A DNA stretch of 64,000 nt from Pseudoalteromonas luteoviolacea (GCF_021654285.1 NZ_JAKFZS010000009.1:62001-126000), one strand, 5' to 3'. Positions 25,112 through 34,015 are shown, numbered from the stretch's first letter. Notes: generated by a model not told the origin, from the sequence alone. A program made the numbers and translations.

Positions 25112-26403
25112 TGGAAAATACCCAAAAGGCGTTAACTAAAAAAGCCTGTATCGCAATTGCTATAAGTACGCTATTGGCGAGCTTACCCGTGGCATTTTTT
25201 GTTTCTTGGTCAATGTGGTTTTTGACTGCTGTGTCTAGCTGGATACTTACCTGTGTATTGTTGCGTTTATTTTTTAGCTCATTCTTACAAGCATTGGATG
25301 CCCTTCAGATTGGTCTTTTGAACTTTAAAGACGGTGACTTTTCAAATCAATTAGCTTACCAGTCAAAAGACAGCTTTGGGGACTTGTGTCACTTATACAA
25401 TGAAACCGCGAAGCAATTACGAAACGAAAAACAGTGGCTCTATCAACGAGAGATGATGTTGGACAAAATGCTGCAAAGTGCACCGCAAGCGCTGCTCTTA
25501 GTGGATGAAAATGAAACAGTGGTGTTTGCGAATCCTAGCGCTCAAAAGCTAATGGCGAGCTCAACAGCATTAGAGGGGAAATCGATAAAAAGTCTTTGCC
25601 CAGAGACCCCGATAGAAATCATTGATGCGATAGAGCAGGGGACCGATGGGTTAGTGAGTGTCATCCCTTCACTTGGAGAGGAGCAAATGTGGCACAGCAC
25701 AGTGGGTAAGCTTTTATTAAATAATCAGCCCCATAATTTATTTATTTTTAAGCAGCTAACAAAAGAGTTAAACCGTCAGGAAGTGGCGGTATGGAAAAAG
25801 GTCATACGTGTTATCAGTCATGAGTTGAACAACTCTTTGGGGCCAATTTCATCCATGCTGCACAGTGGTAAAATTATTGCCAATAAGCTTGATGAAGCGC
25901 GACTCAATCGTGTGTTCAACACGATTGATGAACGCATTGAGCATTTATGTGATTTTATCCAAGGCTATGGCACATTTGCTAAGTTGCCTGCGCCACAGAT
26001 AAAGCCTGTTGTACTCGCCCCTTTAATGGACGCACTGAAAATGCAGTGGTCCTTTACTGTGTCGTGTGATGTTGAGGTGATTTCAGCAGATAAAGGGCAG
26101 CTAGAGCAATTACTGATTAACTTATTAAAAAATGCCCATGAGTCTGGGACTGATATTGACGCGATAGCACTGAGTGTCAATCCAACCAACGAAGGCATTA
26201 AAATGACCATATCAGATAGAGGCCCGGGCATGAGTGAAGCTGTGTTGACCAATGCACTGTTGCCGTTTTATTCAACTAAGTCCAGTGGGACGGGGCTGGG
26301 ATTGGCGTTATGCAGAGAAATTACCGATGCGCATAACGGCCAGATCTGTATCCGCAATAGAGCAAAAGGCGGACTCAAAGTTGAGGTTGTTTTTCCTTAT
26401 TAA
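25111..26403 (+). CDS. Membrane sensor histidine kinase (NtrY-like) partner of the sigma-54 regulator
   Basis: A 430-residue kinase read from ATG 25111, which overlaps the regulator stop (TAATG). Two transmembrane helices (about 11-50) with almost no periplasmic loop are followed by a HAMP-like stretch, a PAS domain (about 115-200) and a dimerisation/H-box VISHELNNSLGPISS, with the histidine near residue 236. The ATPase has an N-box (LLINLLKNAHESG), G1 (ISDRGPGMS) and G2 (STKSSGTGLGLAL). The tiny periplasmic portion implies sensing within the membrane or cytoplasm, for example of the toxic substrate of the adjacent pump. Confidence 0.92.
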   Translation: MENTQKALTKKACIAIAISTLLASLPVAFFVSWSMWFLTAVSSWILTCVLLRLFFSSFLQALDALQIGLLNFKDGDFSNQLAYQSKDSFGDLCHLYNETAKQLRNEKQWLYQREMMLDKMLQSAPQALLLVDENETVVFANPSAQKLMASSTALEGKSIKSLCPETPIEIIDAIEQGTDGLVSVIPSLGEEQMWHSTVGKLLLNNQPHNLFIFKQLTKELNRQEVAVWKKVIRVISHELNNSLGPISSMLHSGKIIANKLDEARLNRVFNTIDERIEHLCDFIQGYGTFAKLPAPQIKPVVLAPLMDALKMQWSFTVSCDVEVISADKGQLEQLLINLLKNAHESGTDIDAIALSVNPTNEGIKMTISDRGPGMSEAVLTNALLPFYSTKSSGTGLGLALCREITDAHNGQICIRNRAKGGLKVEVVFPY

Positions 26404-26723
26404 GATTGTGTACTTTTCTCAAGATTAGTTGCATCTAATGTTTCACATCCTCTACTTTGCTCAAGCCAAGAGAGTGTGTTTTGAGTCATAACAACGGTAC
26501 CAGAAACCACAAGACTCGCAGCGGAGACGATGCCAGCACCGGCCATCACCATGGCACACGCTCTGCCTGAGCAATTTCCAAGCGAAGCCATTTGCTCTGT
26601 GCTTAAAACATGTTTGCGTTTAGTAATATGGCATTGCTCGTCATAATATTGCACCTCCTTTGATACGAATATACAGCCTGACAATACACTCAACATCAGA
26701 ATGGGCAGTAGCAATTTATACAT
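26400..26723 (-). CDS. Small predicted lipoprotein
   Basis: A 107-residue protein with a lipoprotein signal: a hydrophobic stretch then the lipobox LSGC (cysteine 17). The mature part has a hydrophobic segment (AMVMAGAGIVSAASLVVSGT, about 57-76) that could insert in a membrane, and three further cysteines that might pair. I recognise no family. It overlaps the kinase stop by 4 bases on the opposite strand, so it is not part of that operon. An outer-membrane location is likely, because residue +2 after the cysteine is not aspartate. Confidence 0.75.
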   Translation of the reverse strand: MYKLLLPILMLSVLSGCIFVSKEVQYYDEQCHITKRKHVLSTEQMASLGNCSGRACAMVMAGAGIVSAASLVVSGTVVMTQNTLSWLEQSRGCETLDATNLEKSTQS

Positions 26724-26836
26724 GGTGTTTTCCTTAAATTTTTTGCCAAGATATCTGCATTAGCTGCCATTTAAAAGTTAAATTTTGTAATGAAACGTTG
26801 AGGCATAGAATATGGCTAGATAGCTTACAAATAGAG

Positions 26837-26868
26837 TGTGCAGAGATAGTGAACACTATCTTTGCACA
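26837..26868 (-). terminator. Long hairpin downstream of the 2OG oxygenase gene
   Basis: A 15-bp stem (TGTGCAGAGATAGTG against CACTATCTTTGCACA, one G-T pair) closes on a two-base AA loop, 33 bases past the leftward oxygenase stop. There is no U-tract. It is a strong hairpin that could stabilise or end the transcript. Confidence 0.5.
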
Positions 26869-26901
26869 GGATAAGAAGGTAGTTGCTTTACTTACAACAA
26901 G

Positions 26902-27546
26902 TTAACGTGGTGGGTCGATATGCGCTGCGGTGCTGGCATTAACTCTAAACCAGCCTGCAATTGAATATCTTGATTTATTGGCTGCTAACACTTCATGTGG
27001 GAATTCGTCACTTAAAAAAGTTACCAGTGTGCCTTGCTTTGGCAAAACGCGGCACAGTTCTTTGTCATGATTTTCAGCTTGATAAATGACCAGCTCGCCA
27101 CCGTCATCTGTACACCAGTCTTCATTAAGGTAAAAGACCGTTGTGAGAACTCGGTTAGCTTTGCCTTTAAATGCATCGAGATGCTTTTTGTAAAAGGCGC
27201 CTTGCTGATAATGTGCAAAGTGACTTTCATAGCTGAATAGGCCCATGAATAAACGGCGGTTTAAGTAGCTTTTTAATTCATCCATCGCATCTAGGTAGCC
27301 GGCCTCTTGGGCATTGCCTCTTTCAAGCCAACGAATTTTATCTCGTCTGATCTGGGCATTTTTTTCGTGGTCACTTTGACGACCAACCCCTGCAGTTTGA
27401 AAAGTATCTTCTTCTAAACTTGCAATGCGTTCGTTGAGCGTTTGGATAATTTTGGGGTCAACGGCATTTTCTATAATGCTTAAGCCGGTTGAGCGCAAAT
27501 CATCGGCTATTTGCGCATATATGTTTTCAATGTCAAAGTCAGACAA
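26902..27546 (-). CDS. 2-oxoglutarate/Fe(II)-dependent oxygenase (SM-20/prolyl-hydroxylase type)
   Basis: A 214-residue dioxygenase. The iron triad is H122-x-D124 (KKHLDAF) and H184 (EFPHEVL), and the 2-oxoglutarate-binding arginine is R193 (KSRYSIAGWFR). The sequence fits the prolyl 4-hydroxylase alpha-subunit superfamily of protein hydroxylases such as bacterial PHD/SM-20 relatives, which may modify ribosomal or translation factors. The start is TTG 27546 with GGAGG 6 bases upstream; there is no better in-frame ATG nearby. It is a single gene downstream of a glutamine-amidotransferase-like gene on the same strand. The substrate is unknown. Confidence 0.87.
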   Translation of the reverse strand: MSDFDIENIYAQIADDLRSTGLSIIENAVDPKIIQTLNERIASLEEDTFQTAGVGRQSDHEKNAQIRRDKIRWLERGNAQEAGYLDAMDELKSYLNRRLFMGLFSYESHFAHYQQGAFYKKHLDAFKGKANRVLTTVFYLNEDWCTDDGGELVIYQAENHDKELCRVLPKQGTLVTFLSDEFPHEVLAANKSRYSIAGWFRVNASTAAHIDPPR

Positions 27547-27620
27547 TTCACACCTCCAGATAATGAGGTGGTTTTTTACCTAATCAAGCTTAAAAAGGCA
27601 AGCGTATCTTACCATTAGGC

Positions 27621-28322
27621 TTATAAACCTTGATTTTGCGCACAGGCATTAACAAATGCAGCAATAAGAGGAGAGCGTTTGTCACTCAATGCAGCGCGCT
27701 CAGGCTGGAAAAGTGTGGCAATAAAAAACGGGTGAATTGTCAGTTCTACTGCGCGAATTTCAGTTGTATCGTCGTCTGCTGATGCAACTAAAGGACCTTG
27801 AAGTAGGGCTTCACGAAAAGCTGTATTTAAACCGTAGCGACAGCGATACCCTTCATGAATACTTGGTGTGCCATAAATACTTGCCAATTGACTGTGCTCA
27901 AATAGATTGATTTGCTCAGTTGTTTCGACTAATGCGCAGCTCAGTGGCGAGATGACTTGCCTGCTCGCATCTGGCTCCGACTCACCATGTGCAGCATCCG
28001 ACCAACCGATGACATTTCTTGCGTATTCGACAACCACGTGTTGAAAACCTCCGCATGTACCAAGGAATGGCAGTAAGTTTTCTCTTGCATAACGTATAGC
28101 CATCAGTGCGCCATCTGGATCGGCGTATGGGGTTTTAGGAACGCACCAAATGCCATCAAATTGCGATAGTTCTGTGTCTTTAACCTGATCAGTACCAAGC
28201 CAAGTGGCTGTTACTTTGAGCTTGAGGTCTTCAGCGGCGATATCTAAAGAGAGTGGGATACCTTGATGAGCAGGTACAGAAGGGTCAAAATCTCCAATTA
28301 AAACGAGGGATAGTTCTTTCAT
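27621..28322 (-). CDS. Class I glutamine amidotransferase-like protein (CTP-synthase C-terminal type)
   Basis: A 233-residue stand-alone relative of the PyrG glutaminase domain. The nucleophile elbow is FLGTCGGFQH with C90, but the position of the catalytic histidine, HPE in active enzymes, reads FQPE. With Gln for His, glutaminase activity is doubtful, and the protein may be a binding or regulatory domain or use another residue. There is no synthetase domain. A good ribosome-binding site (AAGGAAAAG) precedes ATG 28322. It lies upstream of, and in the same direction as, the 2OG oxygenase gene, 74 bases away; no functional link is evident. Confidence 0.83.
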   Translation of the reverse strand: MKELSLVLIGDFDPSVPAHQGIPLSLDIAAEDLKLKVTATWLGTDQVKDTELSQFDGIWCVPKTPYADPDGALMAIRYARENLLPFLGTCGGFQHVVVEYARNVIGWSDAAHGESEPDASRQVISPLSCALVETTEQINLFEHSQLASIYGTPSIHEGYRCRYGLNTAFREALLQGPLVASADDDTTEIRAVELTIHPFFIATLFQPERAALSDKRSPLIAAFVNACAQNQGL

Positions 28323-28455
28323 CTCTTTTCCTTAAGCTTGGGCTTATTTTTGGTATTTTTATTTTTGTGTATAGGCAAAATCATCCAGTTTTGCCTACTG
28401 ATATTTTGGGTAATACAGTTTATTAGTTGTAAAGTTGTTATATATGTAGTCAGTA

Positions 28456-28932
28456 TTATGATCTTAATAAACGCTGCACTATGCGCTCGCTGGCAGTTTC
28501 TACCAAATCTAGTACTAACTCGAATCCATCACCTTGGCCATAGTAAGGGTCGGGCACATCTTGTTGCTCTGCGTCCGCATACTCTAAAAATAAATGGAGT
28601 TTGTTTGCATGCTCAGAGGGGCAAACGGCTTTTAAATCTGATAAGTTTTGCTTATCGGCGCACAAGATAAGATCGAATGCTGCAAAGTCATTTTGTGTAA
28701 CTTGTCTAGAGTGAATGTTGGCAAAACTATAGCCTCGTTTTTCACCTGCTTGCATACTGCGTTTATCTGGCGCATTGCCTTGGTGGTAATTGATGGTACC
28801 AGCTGAGTCAACTTCAATATTGAGATTATGCACATCCGCTTTGGCTTTTAAGACGGCTTCCATTGTTGGTGAGCGGCAAATATTTCCCATACAAACAACT
28901 AGGATATTTTGAATAGTACTATGTGTGGTCAT
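28456..28932 (-). CDS. Low-molecular-weight protein tyrosine phosphatase
   Basis: A 158-residue cytoplasmic phosphatase. The P-loop is VVCMGNICRSPT, with nucleophile C14 and R20, and the general acid is the aspartate of DPYYG (about residue 129). This is the normal length and layout for the family. Such enzymes reverse bacterial tyrosine kinases or arsenate; no wzc-like kinase, polysaccharide or arsenic gene is adjacent, so its role here is open. It starts at ATG 28932 after AGGCG. Confidence 0.92.
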   Translation of the reverse strand: MTTHSTIQNILVVCMGNICRSPTMEAVLKAKADVHNLNIEVDSAGTINYHQGNAPDKRSMQAGEKRGYSFANIHSRQVTQNDFAAFDLILCADKQNLSDLKAVCPSEHANKLHLFLEYADAEQQDVPDPYYGQGDGFELVLDLVETASERIVQRLLRS

Positions 28933-29198
28933 GGTATTCGCCTATCAATATTGAGCTATCACTTTAAACAGACTAATAAACTAACATTCTCAACTGAGCA
29001 ATAAAAGTAGGTGTGAGATAAATTCATCATAATACTAAATATTTAATATAATTATGGATTTGTATTAAATTCTTGCGTGTTGGTGGTTGGTTTTTATGCT
29101 TTTACCCTTGCATAAAACTAAATCTAGCACACTTGATTTATTTATCTCAAAAAAGTCATACATAATAATATGCTGTTTATTAATGGAGAAAAGCTTGG

Positions 29199-30062
29199 AT
29201 GATTTACTGCGTTGTAGATGAAAACGGGTCCGCCTTTGAGCGCGGAGCTGGCATGGTGCCTTGGTGGAGCTTTACGAAAAGCGTCATTGCCACATTAATG
29301 ATGCGTTTAACTGCAACTGGGCAAATAAAATTGGATGACTTTTATCCTGATAAGCCTTTCACATATAAACAATTATTGAATCATAGTTCTGGCCTGGGAG
29401 ATTACTCTTTTTTACCTGAGTATCATCGTGCAGTTGCTAATAATGACAAGCCCTGGCCGATAGAGCTGCTGTTAGAAAAAGTTGATGTGGATGCACTACG
29501 GTATTCGCCTGGAGACGGCTGGTGCTATTCGAATATTGGATATTTATTGTTACGCCAGCAATTAGAGCGACTTTATGATTTGGAATTTGCGACATTAATT
29601 CATGATCTCTTAGTTAAAGAGCTGGGTTTAAGCAGTGCACACGTCGTACAAGATAAGCAGGCTTTTATGCTGCTAGAAGGCAGTGTTAATGGTTACGAAC
29701 CCAACTGGTGTTACCATGGCTTGGTGGCTGGTACGGTGAAAGATGCGGCATTGTTTTTACATTACTTATTCAATGGAGACATTGTGAGTAATCAAGCGCT
29801 TGCGCAAATGCAGTCTATGCTGCCATTGAATGTCGATGTGGGCGAGCGTCCTTGGACTCATCCAGCGATTGGGTTGGGGCTAATGTGCAATGATGATAAT
29901 AGTCTCCATACTGTGGGGCATACAGGGATGGGGCCGGGGAGTGTCATTGCGGTGCATCACTTTAAACAGCAGATTCCTAAAACCATAGCTGTATTTACGC
30001 AAGGGCAAGATCAAGCAGAGGTTGAAAATAAAGCTGTGCAGCTTGCTATAAATGAGTTTTAA
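29199..30062 (+). CDS. Serine hydrolase of the beta-lactamase (class C)/DD-peptidase superfamily
   Basis: A 287-residue hydrolase. The active-site set is S24-F-T-K27 (SxxK), Y-S-N in GWCYSNIGYL and H-T-G in VGHTGMGPGS. There is no signal peptide, and the SxxK motif lies unusually close to the N-terminus, so the domain is shorter than AmpC and probably an esterase or peptidase rather than a beta-lactamase. ATG 29199 has GGAG 10 bases upstream. An ATG at 29183 in another frame gives a 12-codon peptide only, so a frameshifted N-terminus is possible but unproven. Confidence 0.82.
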   Translation: MIYCVVDENGSAFERGAGMVPWWSFTKSVIATLMMRLTATGQIKLDDFYPDKPFTYKQLLNHSSGLGDYSFLPEYHRAVANNDKPWPIELLLEKVDVDALRYSPGDGWCYSNIGYLLLRQQLERLYDLEFATLIHDLLVKELGLSSAHVVQDKQAFMLLEGSVNGYEPNWCYHGLVAGTVKDAALFLHYLFNGDIVSNQALAQMQSMLPLNVDVGERPWTHPAIGLGLMCNDDNSLHTVGHTGMGPGSVIAVHHFKQQIPKTIAVFTQGQDQAEVENKAVQLAINEF

Positions 30063-30079
30063 ATGAGTCACTCAAGTAA

Positions 30080-30116
30080 CATGTGCCGCAGTAAATTAGT
30101 GCGGCACATGGTTTTT
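30080..30116. terminator. Bidirectional terminator between convergent genes
   Basis: A perfect 11-bp stem (CATGTGCCGCA / TGCGGCACATG) with a 9-base loop, followed rightward by GTTTTTA. It sits between the serine hydrolase and the CMD-family gene, which converge. Confidence 0.85.
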
Positions 30117-30855
30117 ATTCTGCATATGGGTTTTGCTTTTGTGACTCGGTATGTTGTTTAATCGCAAGGGCTAGATTGTAAGCACTTGGCATGCCAGAGT
30201 AATATTGGCTGATAGTCGCGATATCATAGAGCGTATTCACGGTTAAACCAACATGCAATGATGTACCAACATGAAAACTCAATTGTGGCTGGGCATTGCC
30301 AAGTGCAGTGAGACAGCTGACTGTCACTAACTGTTTTTCTCTAATAGTGAGTGTTTGGTGGGAAAAAGCATCACCAAATAAAGGGTATGTTGTGGCGATT
30401 AGCTGAGGTGCAGCATCTCCAAACGCAGCGTTTATGACTTGATAGCCTTTTGGATCAAGCTTTTCATAATATTTTTTACCCACCGCATGGCGTATGTTCA
30501 ATGTATCTTTTGGCAACTTTATCTGCGCTTTTTGTATTTTCTCTGGTAAACCCACTGTGATCGCCTCTATTTTTGGAAACCCCACATAACTGGTTAGCTG
30601 GGCAAGCAATGAAATTATTTGTTGAGGGGTCAATGTTTTGGCATTCAGTGTCTCTTGAATAGTTGTCACAGCGAGTTGCTTTTGATTCGCGCCGATTAAT
30701 AGTGCGATAGAGGCAAGAGACTGCTCTTTTTTTGATAATTGCGTATGTTCAAAGACATCTCGGTACGCGCGTTGGCTGATATTATTCATGTTTTGTGCCC
30801 GTGCACTGGTTGTCATGAATAAGAAAAAAAGCGTTATTAACAGTGATTTTGTCAT
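30115..30855 (-). CDS. Exported carboxymuconolactone decarboxylase-family (AhpD-like) protein
   Basis: A 246-residue protein with a signal peptide (cleavage near ARA-QN, residue 20) and two tandem CMD domains (about 40-105 and 150-235). The family includes gamma-carboxymuconolactone decarboxylase and the alkylhydroperoxidase AhpD; the CxxC of AhpD is not visible here, so a peroxidase role is unlikely. Export is unusual for the decarboxylase. The gene follows the SDR gene by 12 bases in the same direction, forming a two-gene operon opposite a LysR regulator. Such SDR-CMD-LysR sets are frequent in aromatic or quinone-related redox loci; the substrate is unknown. Confidence 0.82.
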   Translation of the reverse strand: MTKSLLITLFFLFMTTSARAQNMNNISQRAYRDVFEHTQLSKKEQSLASIALLIGANQKQLAVTTIQETLNAKTLTPQQIISLLAQLTSYVGFPKIEAITVGLPEKIQKAQIKLPKDTLNIRHAVGKKYYEKLDPKGYQVINAAFGDAAPQLIATTYPLFGDAFSHQTLTIREKQLVTVSCLTALGNAQPQLSFHVGTSLHVGLTVNTLYDIATISQYYSGMPSAYNLALAIKQHTESQKQNPYAE

Positions 30856-30867
30856 TAGAATATTCCT

Positions 30868-31641
30868 TTAACGTTGACCTGCAATGGCATAACCACCATC
30901 GACAGTAATGGATTGACCCGTGATGTTCACAGCCGCATCGCTCAGTAAAAACGCGACTGTATTAGCAATGTCCAGACAGGAGCCTAAGCAACCTCTGGGG
31001 TGCTGGTTTGCAAACTGCTGAAGTACCGTCTCGTCATGATTAAATGCTTTGCGTGTCATTTGAGTATCAATACCTCCGGGGTTGATATTATTGATCCGTA
31101 TCCCGTATTGACTTAACTCAAGAGCCGCTGGGCGAATAAAAGCGTCTAGTGCGCCTTTACTCGCTGAGTAGCTGGTTGACCCAATCAGCCCACCGTTAGC
31201 AAGCCAAGAAGAGGTATTGACGATAACGCCGCCATTTTGCTGCTCTTTAAAGTAGCGAGCTTGAGCTTGTACAGCGAGCCATATAGATTTGGTATTTGTG
31301 GTTAAAGTACGGTCAAAGTCGGCTTCTGATTGTTCTAGTAACGGAGCGAAATTCCCAATAGTACCTACATTATTAAAAGCACCGTCAAACCGCCCATATT
31401 TGGTAACCATATGCTCTATCGCTTGGTGGTGCACGTTGTGTTGATTAATATCGGCGACGAGATAACTTGCATCATCCGTGTAGGGTTTGATCATCTCTAA
31501 CGTTTGCAATAGCTCATTTTCACGTCTTGCCAAAATAGTCACTTTGGCGCCCAGTTTGGCAAGCAAAACCGCAGTTGCTTGTCCGATACCAGCGCTTGCG
31601 CCAGTGACTAAAAATGCATGTTCTTTAATTCCTTCTAGCAT
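30868..31641 (-). CDS. Short-chain dehydrogenase/reductase
   Basis: A 257-residue classical SDR. The cofactor motif is TGASAGIGQ (about 13-21), and the catalytic residues lie in NTSSW (Ser), then SASKGALDAF with Tyr (TSYSASK) and Lys. It ends in the usual ITVDGGYA segment. The family reduces or oxidises alcohols and ketones with NAD(P)H. It is first in a two-gene operon with the CMD-family protein, and the LysR regulator diverges from it across 85 bases, so LysR control is probable. Confidence 0.91.
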   Translation of the reverse strand: MLEGIKEHAFLVTGASAGIGQATAVLLAKLGAKVTILARRENELLQTLEMIKPYTDDASYLVADINQHNVHHQAIEHMVTKYGRFDGAFNNVGTIGNFAPLLEQSEADFDRTLTTNTKSIWLAVQAQARYFKEQQNGGVIVNTSSWLANGGLIGSTSYSASKGALDAFIRPAALELSQYGIRINNINPGGIDTQMTRKAFNHDETVLQQFANQHPRGCLGSCLDIANTVAFLLSDAAVNITGQSITVDGGYAIAGQR

Positions 31642-31726
31642 GTTTTTACCTGTTTGTTTGAAGTTGCATGCACTTTACAATAGATTGGTATGAGGATAAT
31701 CACCGTGTGATAAGGAAGTGAATTGC

Positions 31727-32644
31727 ATGACACGCTATAATCAAGATGAAGGTTTACTGGGCCTGTACAGTACATTTGTGACCACAGCGCAAGCAGGTAG
31801 CTTTGTTACTGCTGCTCAGCTTTTAGAGTTATCACCATCGACACTTGGACGAAGGATAAAAAAGCTCGAATCCGTATTAAAAACGCAGCTTTTCACGCGC
31901 ACAACAAGACAAGTCAATATCACAGAAGCTGGACAGCGATATTTAGAGGCCTACTCTGGCGTGCTTTCTCAATTGGACTCTATTGAGCAAGATATGGCGA
32001 GCGAAAATAGTGAGCCAAGAGGCACTTTGCGAGTCAGTATTCCCAATACATTTGGACGTTTGCATATCAGTCCATATTTGGGAGAATTTTTACGTTGTTA
32101 TCCCAAACTTAAATTAGAGCTTATTCAAAAGGATAATTTTGAGGACTTAATGCAGCAGAATATTGATGTTGCAATTAGGATTGGGACTTTAAGTAACTCA
32201 AGCTTACGCGCTAAACGGATCGCCCCTAATATACGACGCTTGGTTGCCTCGCCTGATTATTTAGCACAAGCAGGCGTTCCTCAGTGGCCTGCCGATATAC
32301 AAAACCATCAATGTTTACATTTCTCGCATTTATCTCAAGGCAAAAAGTGGCAATTAACGAAAGACAAGGTCACGAGAAAAGTCGAGATTACACCAACACT
32401 CATGTGTGATGATGCGTCGGCATTATTGGCTGCGGCGTTAGATGGTTCTGGTATCGCGCTGCTGGCAGATTTTATTACCTATTCCCATTTACAAAAAGGG
32501 ACGCTCGTTGAAGTGTTACCGCAGTGGAAATTAAATCAATCGGATATTTATGCCGTTTACCCAAATACAGGGTTTCTCGCACAAAAATCACGCGTATTTA
32601 TAGATTTCTTTGCGCAAAAAATTTCAGCAGCACTGATGCTTTGA
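31727..32644 (+). CDS. LysR family transcriptional regulator
   Basis: A 305-residue regulator. Residues 10-68 hold the winged helix-turn-helix with FVTAAQLLELSPSTLGRR and KLESVLKTQLFTRTTR; residues 90-295 are the type 2 periplasmic-binding effector domain. The subgroup is the one with the short linker and HCLHFS segment common to regulators of SDR genes. ATG 31727 is chosen because AAGGAAG lies 8 bases upstream (GTG 31718 would overlap it). It diverges from the SDR/CMD operon and probably regulates it. The effector is unknown. Confidence 0.9.
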   Translation: MTRYNQDEGLLGLYSTFVTTAQAGSFVTAAQLLELSPSTLGRRIKKLESVLKTQLFTRTTRQVNITEAGQRYLEAYSGVLSQLDSIEQDMASENSEPRGTLRVSIPNTFGRLHISPYLGEFLRCYPKLKLELIQKDNFEDLMQQNIDVAIRIGTLSNSSLRAKRIAPNIRRLVASPDYLAQAGVPQWPADIQNHQCLHFSHLSQGKKWQLTKDKVTRKVEITPTLMCDDASALLAAALDGSGIALLADFITYSHLQKGTLVEVLPQWKLNQSDIYAVYPNTGFLAQKSRVFIDFFAQKISAALML

Positions 32645-32797
32645 GTGAAAGTCTCTTTCAAATTGAGAGGAGTAGAAAACAAGCCATTAATAGCTTGTAT
32701 GAATGGCTGGTGCGTTTTTTATCTACAATAAATATAAATCAACTGTAATTTTTATGTAATCATTGTGTTTTCTTGTAAAGGTTGAAATGAAGGAAAC

Positions 32798-33277
32798 ATG
32801 ATGAAGCATATATTATTAGTATCAGGATTATTACTGTCTTTTGCTGTAAGTGCGCAAGTAAGAGTGTCTGTTGATCCAACAGAATGTCAGCAGGTTGGGG
32901 GGGATGGAGAGATTGCTTTTGACGAGGCGGGTGTGACAAACGACTCCTTGACTCATGATTTAACGATCCGATGTCCTATTCGCAACCAAGTTGGTTTAAA
33001 ATTTCAGGGGTTAGATATTTGGCACCAACCTCACCGTACGGTGTATTGTAGTTTAGTGCGTAGACATTGGTCACATTATGCAACTAAGCCCACTTTATTA
33101 AAGAAAGATTTTACCCTATCTAGCTATCCTGGATTTTTATTTCAGTCTGTCTCTGCAAGTACGATTGGTGACAGTAATAGAGATGTGGGCACAGCTTACA
33201 GTTTAGAATGTCGTTTAAGTAAAAAAGTGGGTAATCAACAAACTTATATAGGTGCGTATACGGTTAATTTTAGTTAA
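32798..33277 (+). CDS. Secreted protein of unknown function
   Basis: A 159-residue protein with a clear signal peptide (hydrophobic 5-16, cleavage near VSA-QV). The mature part has four cysteines (near DPTEC, IRCP, VYCSL and LECRL), consistent with two disulfides, and alternating hydrophobic residues that suggest a beta-sandwich. I do not recognise the family. A GAAGGAAAC ribosome-binding site precedes the tandem ATGs (32798 and 32801). It has its own terminator and stands alone between a LysR gene and a convergent unknown gene. Confidence 0.78.
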   Translation: MMKHILLVSGLLLSFAVSAQVRVSVDPTECQQVGGDGEIAFDEAGVTNDSLTHDLTIRCPIRNQVGLKFQGLDIWHQPHRTVYCSLVRRHWSHYATKPTLLKKDFTLSSYPGFLFQSVSASTIGDSNRDVGTAYSLECRLSKKVGNQQTYIGAYTVNFS

Positions 33278-33284
33278 TTAGATA

Positions 33285-33314
33285 GGCTGTGCTCGATTGT
33301 GGCACAGCCATTTT
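33285..33314 (+). terminator. Terminator after the secreted unknown protein
   Basis: GGCTGTGC (33285-33292) and GCACAGCC (33302-33309) form a perfect 8-bp stem with a 9-base loop, followed by ATTTTAA. It starts 7 bases after the stop codon and may also serve the convergent gene. Confidence 0.75.
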
Positions 33315-33324
33315 AATGTTTTAC

Positions 33325-33798
33325 TCAATGAGATAAATATCTAGCATGTGTTGATTCTAATTTCACATATTGATCGATAATAACCTGACAGCGAATACTT
33401 TGGTTAAAGCGGACAAGCTCACATGCCAAACAAGCAATACTCTTCAACCCATCTAAGGCTTTTTTTCTTATTTTTAATTCCCTTTGGCTTTGCACCAATT
33501 TGCTTAGCGTATCTGCAGCGGCTTCTAAGAAGCAAAAATTATCTGATTCATTGAAAATTGGACAATAATCAAAGCAGTAATTGCACACCTCAACTATTCG
33601 GTTAATCGACACTCTATTTGCACTTGGTTGTTGTAAAATTTTGAGACTAATTTTAAATGCCTCTTGATAGCAGTTAGCTGCTTTTTCTTGATGACCAAAC
33701 AGGTATGCAGTTTGTGCACTGTCTATCAATCGATTGTATTTTATCGTCAAAGAATCTGAGTTAGTGGACGACACCAATGTAAGTAGTTGGGCTGACAT
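33325..33798 (-). CDS. Unknown helical (TPR-like) protein beside a Fur box
   Basis: A 157-residue, all-helical cytoplasmic protein. The N-terminal helix pair (about 18-55, with AYLFGHQEKAANCYQEAF) looks like a tetratricopeptide unit. A central cluster of cysteines (VCNYCFDYCPIF, then FCF and ACLACEL) is striking and could bind metal or an iron-sulfur cluster, though spacing matches no motif I know. It may belong to a DUF family of short TPR-like proteins (DUF2753 comes to mind, from memory). It diverges from the PrpD-type gene, and the intervening 16/19 Fur box could make it iron-repressed. Confidence 0.72.
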   Translation of the reverse strand: MSAQLLTLVSSTNSDSLTIKYNRLIDSAQTAYLFGHQEKAANCYQEAFKISLKILQQPSANRVSINRIVEVCNYCFDYCPIFNESDNFCFLEAAADTLSKLVQSQRELKIRKKALDGLKSIACLACELVRFNQSIRCQVIIDQYVKLESTHARYLSH

Positions 33799-33853
33799 GT
33801 TTATCCTTTTTCTAATAATACATCAAAGCATTTAAATCACTGCTGTATTGTTA

Positions 33854-33890
33854 TTTGCAAATGATAATGAAAATAAATATCATTTGCAAA
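33854..33890. promoter_or_regulatory. Fur box within a 13-bp inverted repeat
   Basis: The 19 bases at 33863-33881 match the Fur consensus GATAATGATAATCATTATC at 16 positions. They sit inside a larger perfect dyad, TTTGCAAATGATA (33854-33866) and TATCATTTGCAAA (33878-33890), with an 11-base spacer. The site is between divergent genes, 56 bases before the leftward start and 126 before the rightward start, so it may repress either or both when iron is plentiful. Confidence 0.72.
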
Positions 33891-34015
33891 GGTTGCGGTG
33901 CATATCCTTACACTAACTAAAAATATACCTCAGCCTTTCATTTTTCGATTGAGTTATGCAATGCATTACTTTTTGGCATGAAAATCATCTAACAGCGAAC
34001 CACAGGAGTGGCACT

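Noticed and set aside
28338..28670. 110-codon hydrophobic frame on the + strand
   Set aside because: Mostly antisense to the tyrosine phosphatase gene; the hydrophobic part comes from AT-rich intergenic sequence.
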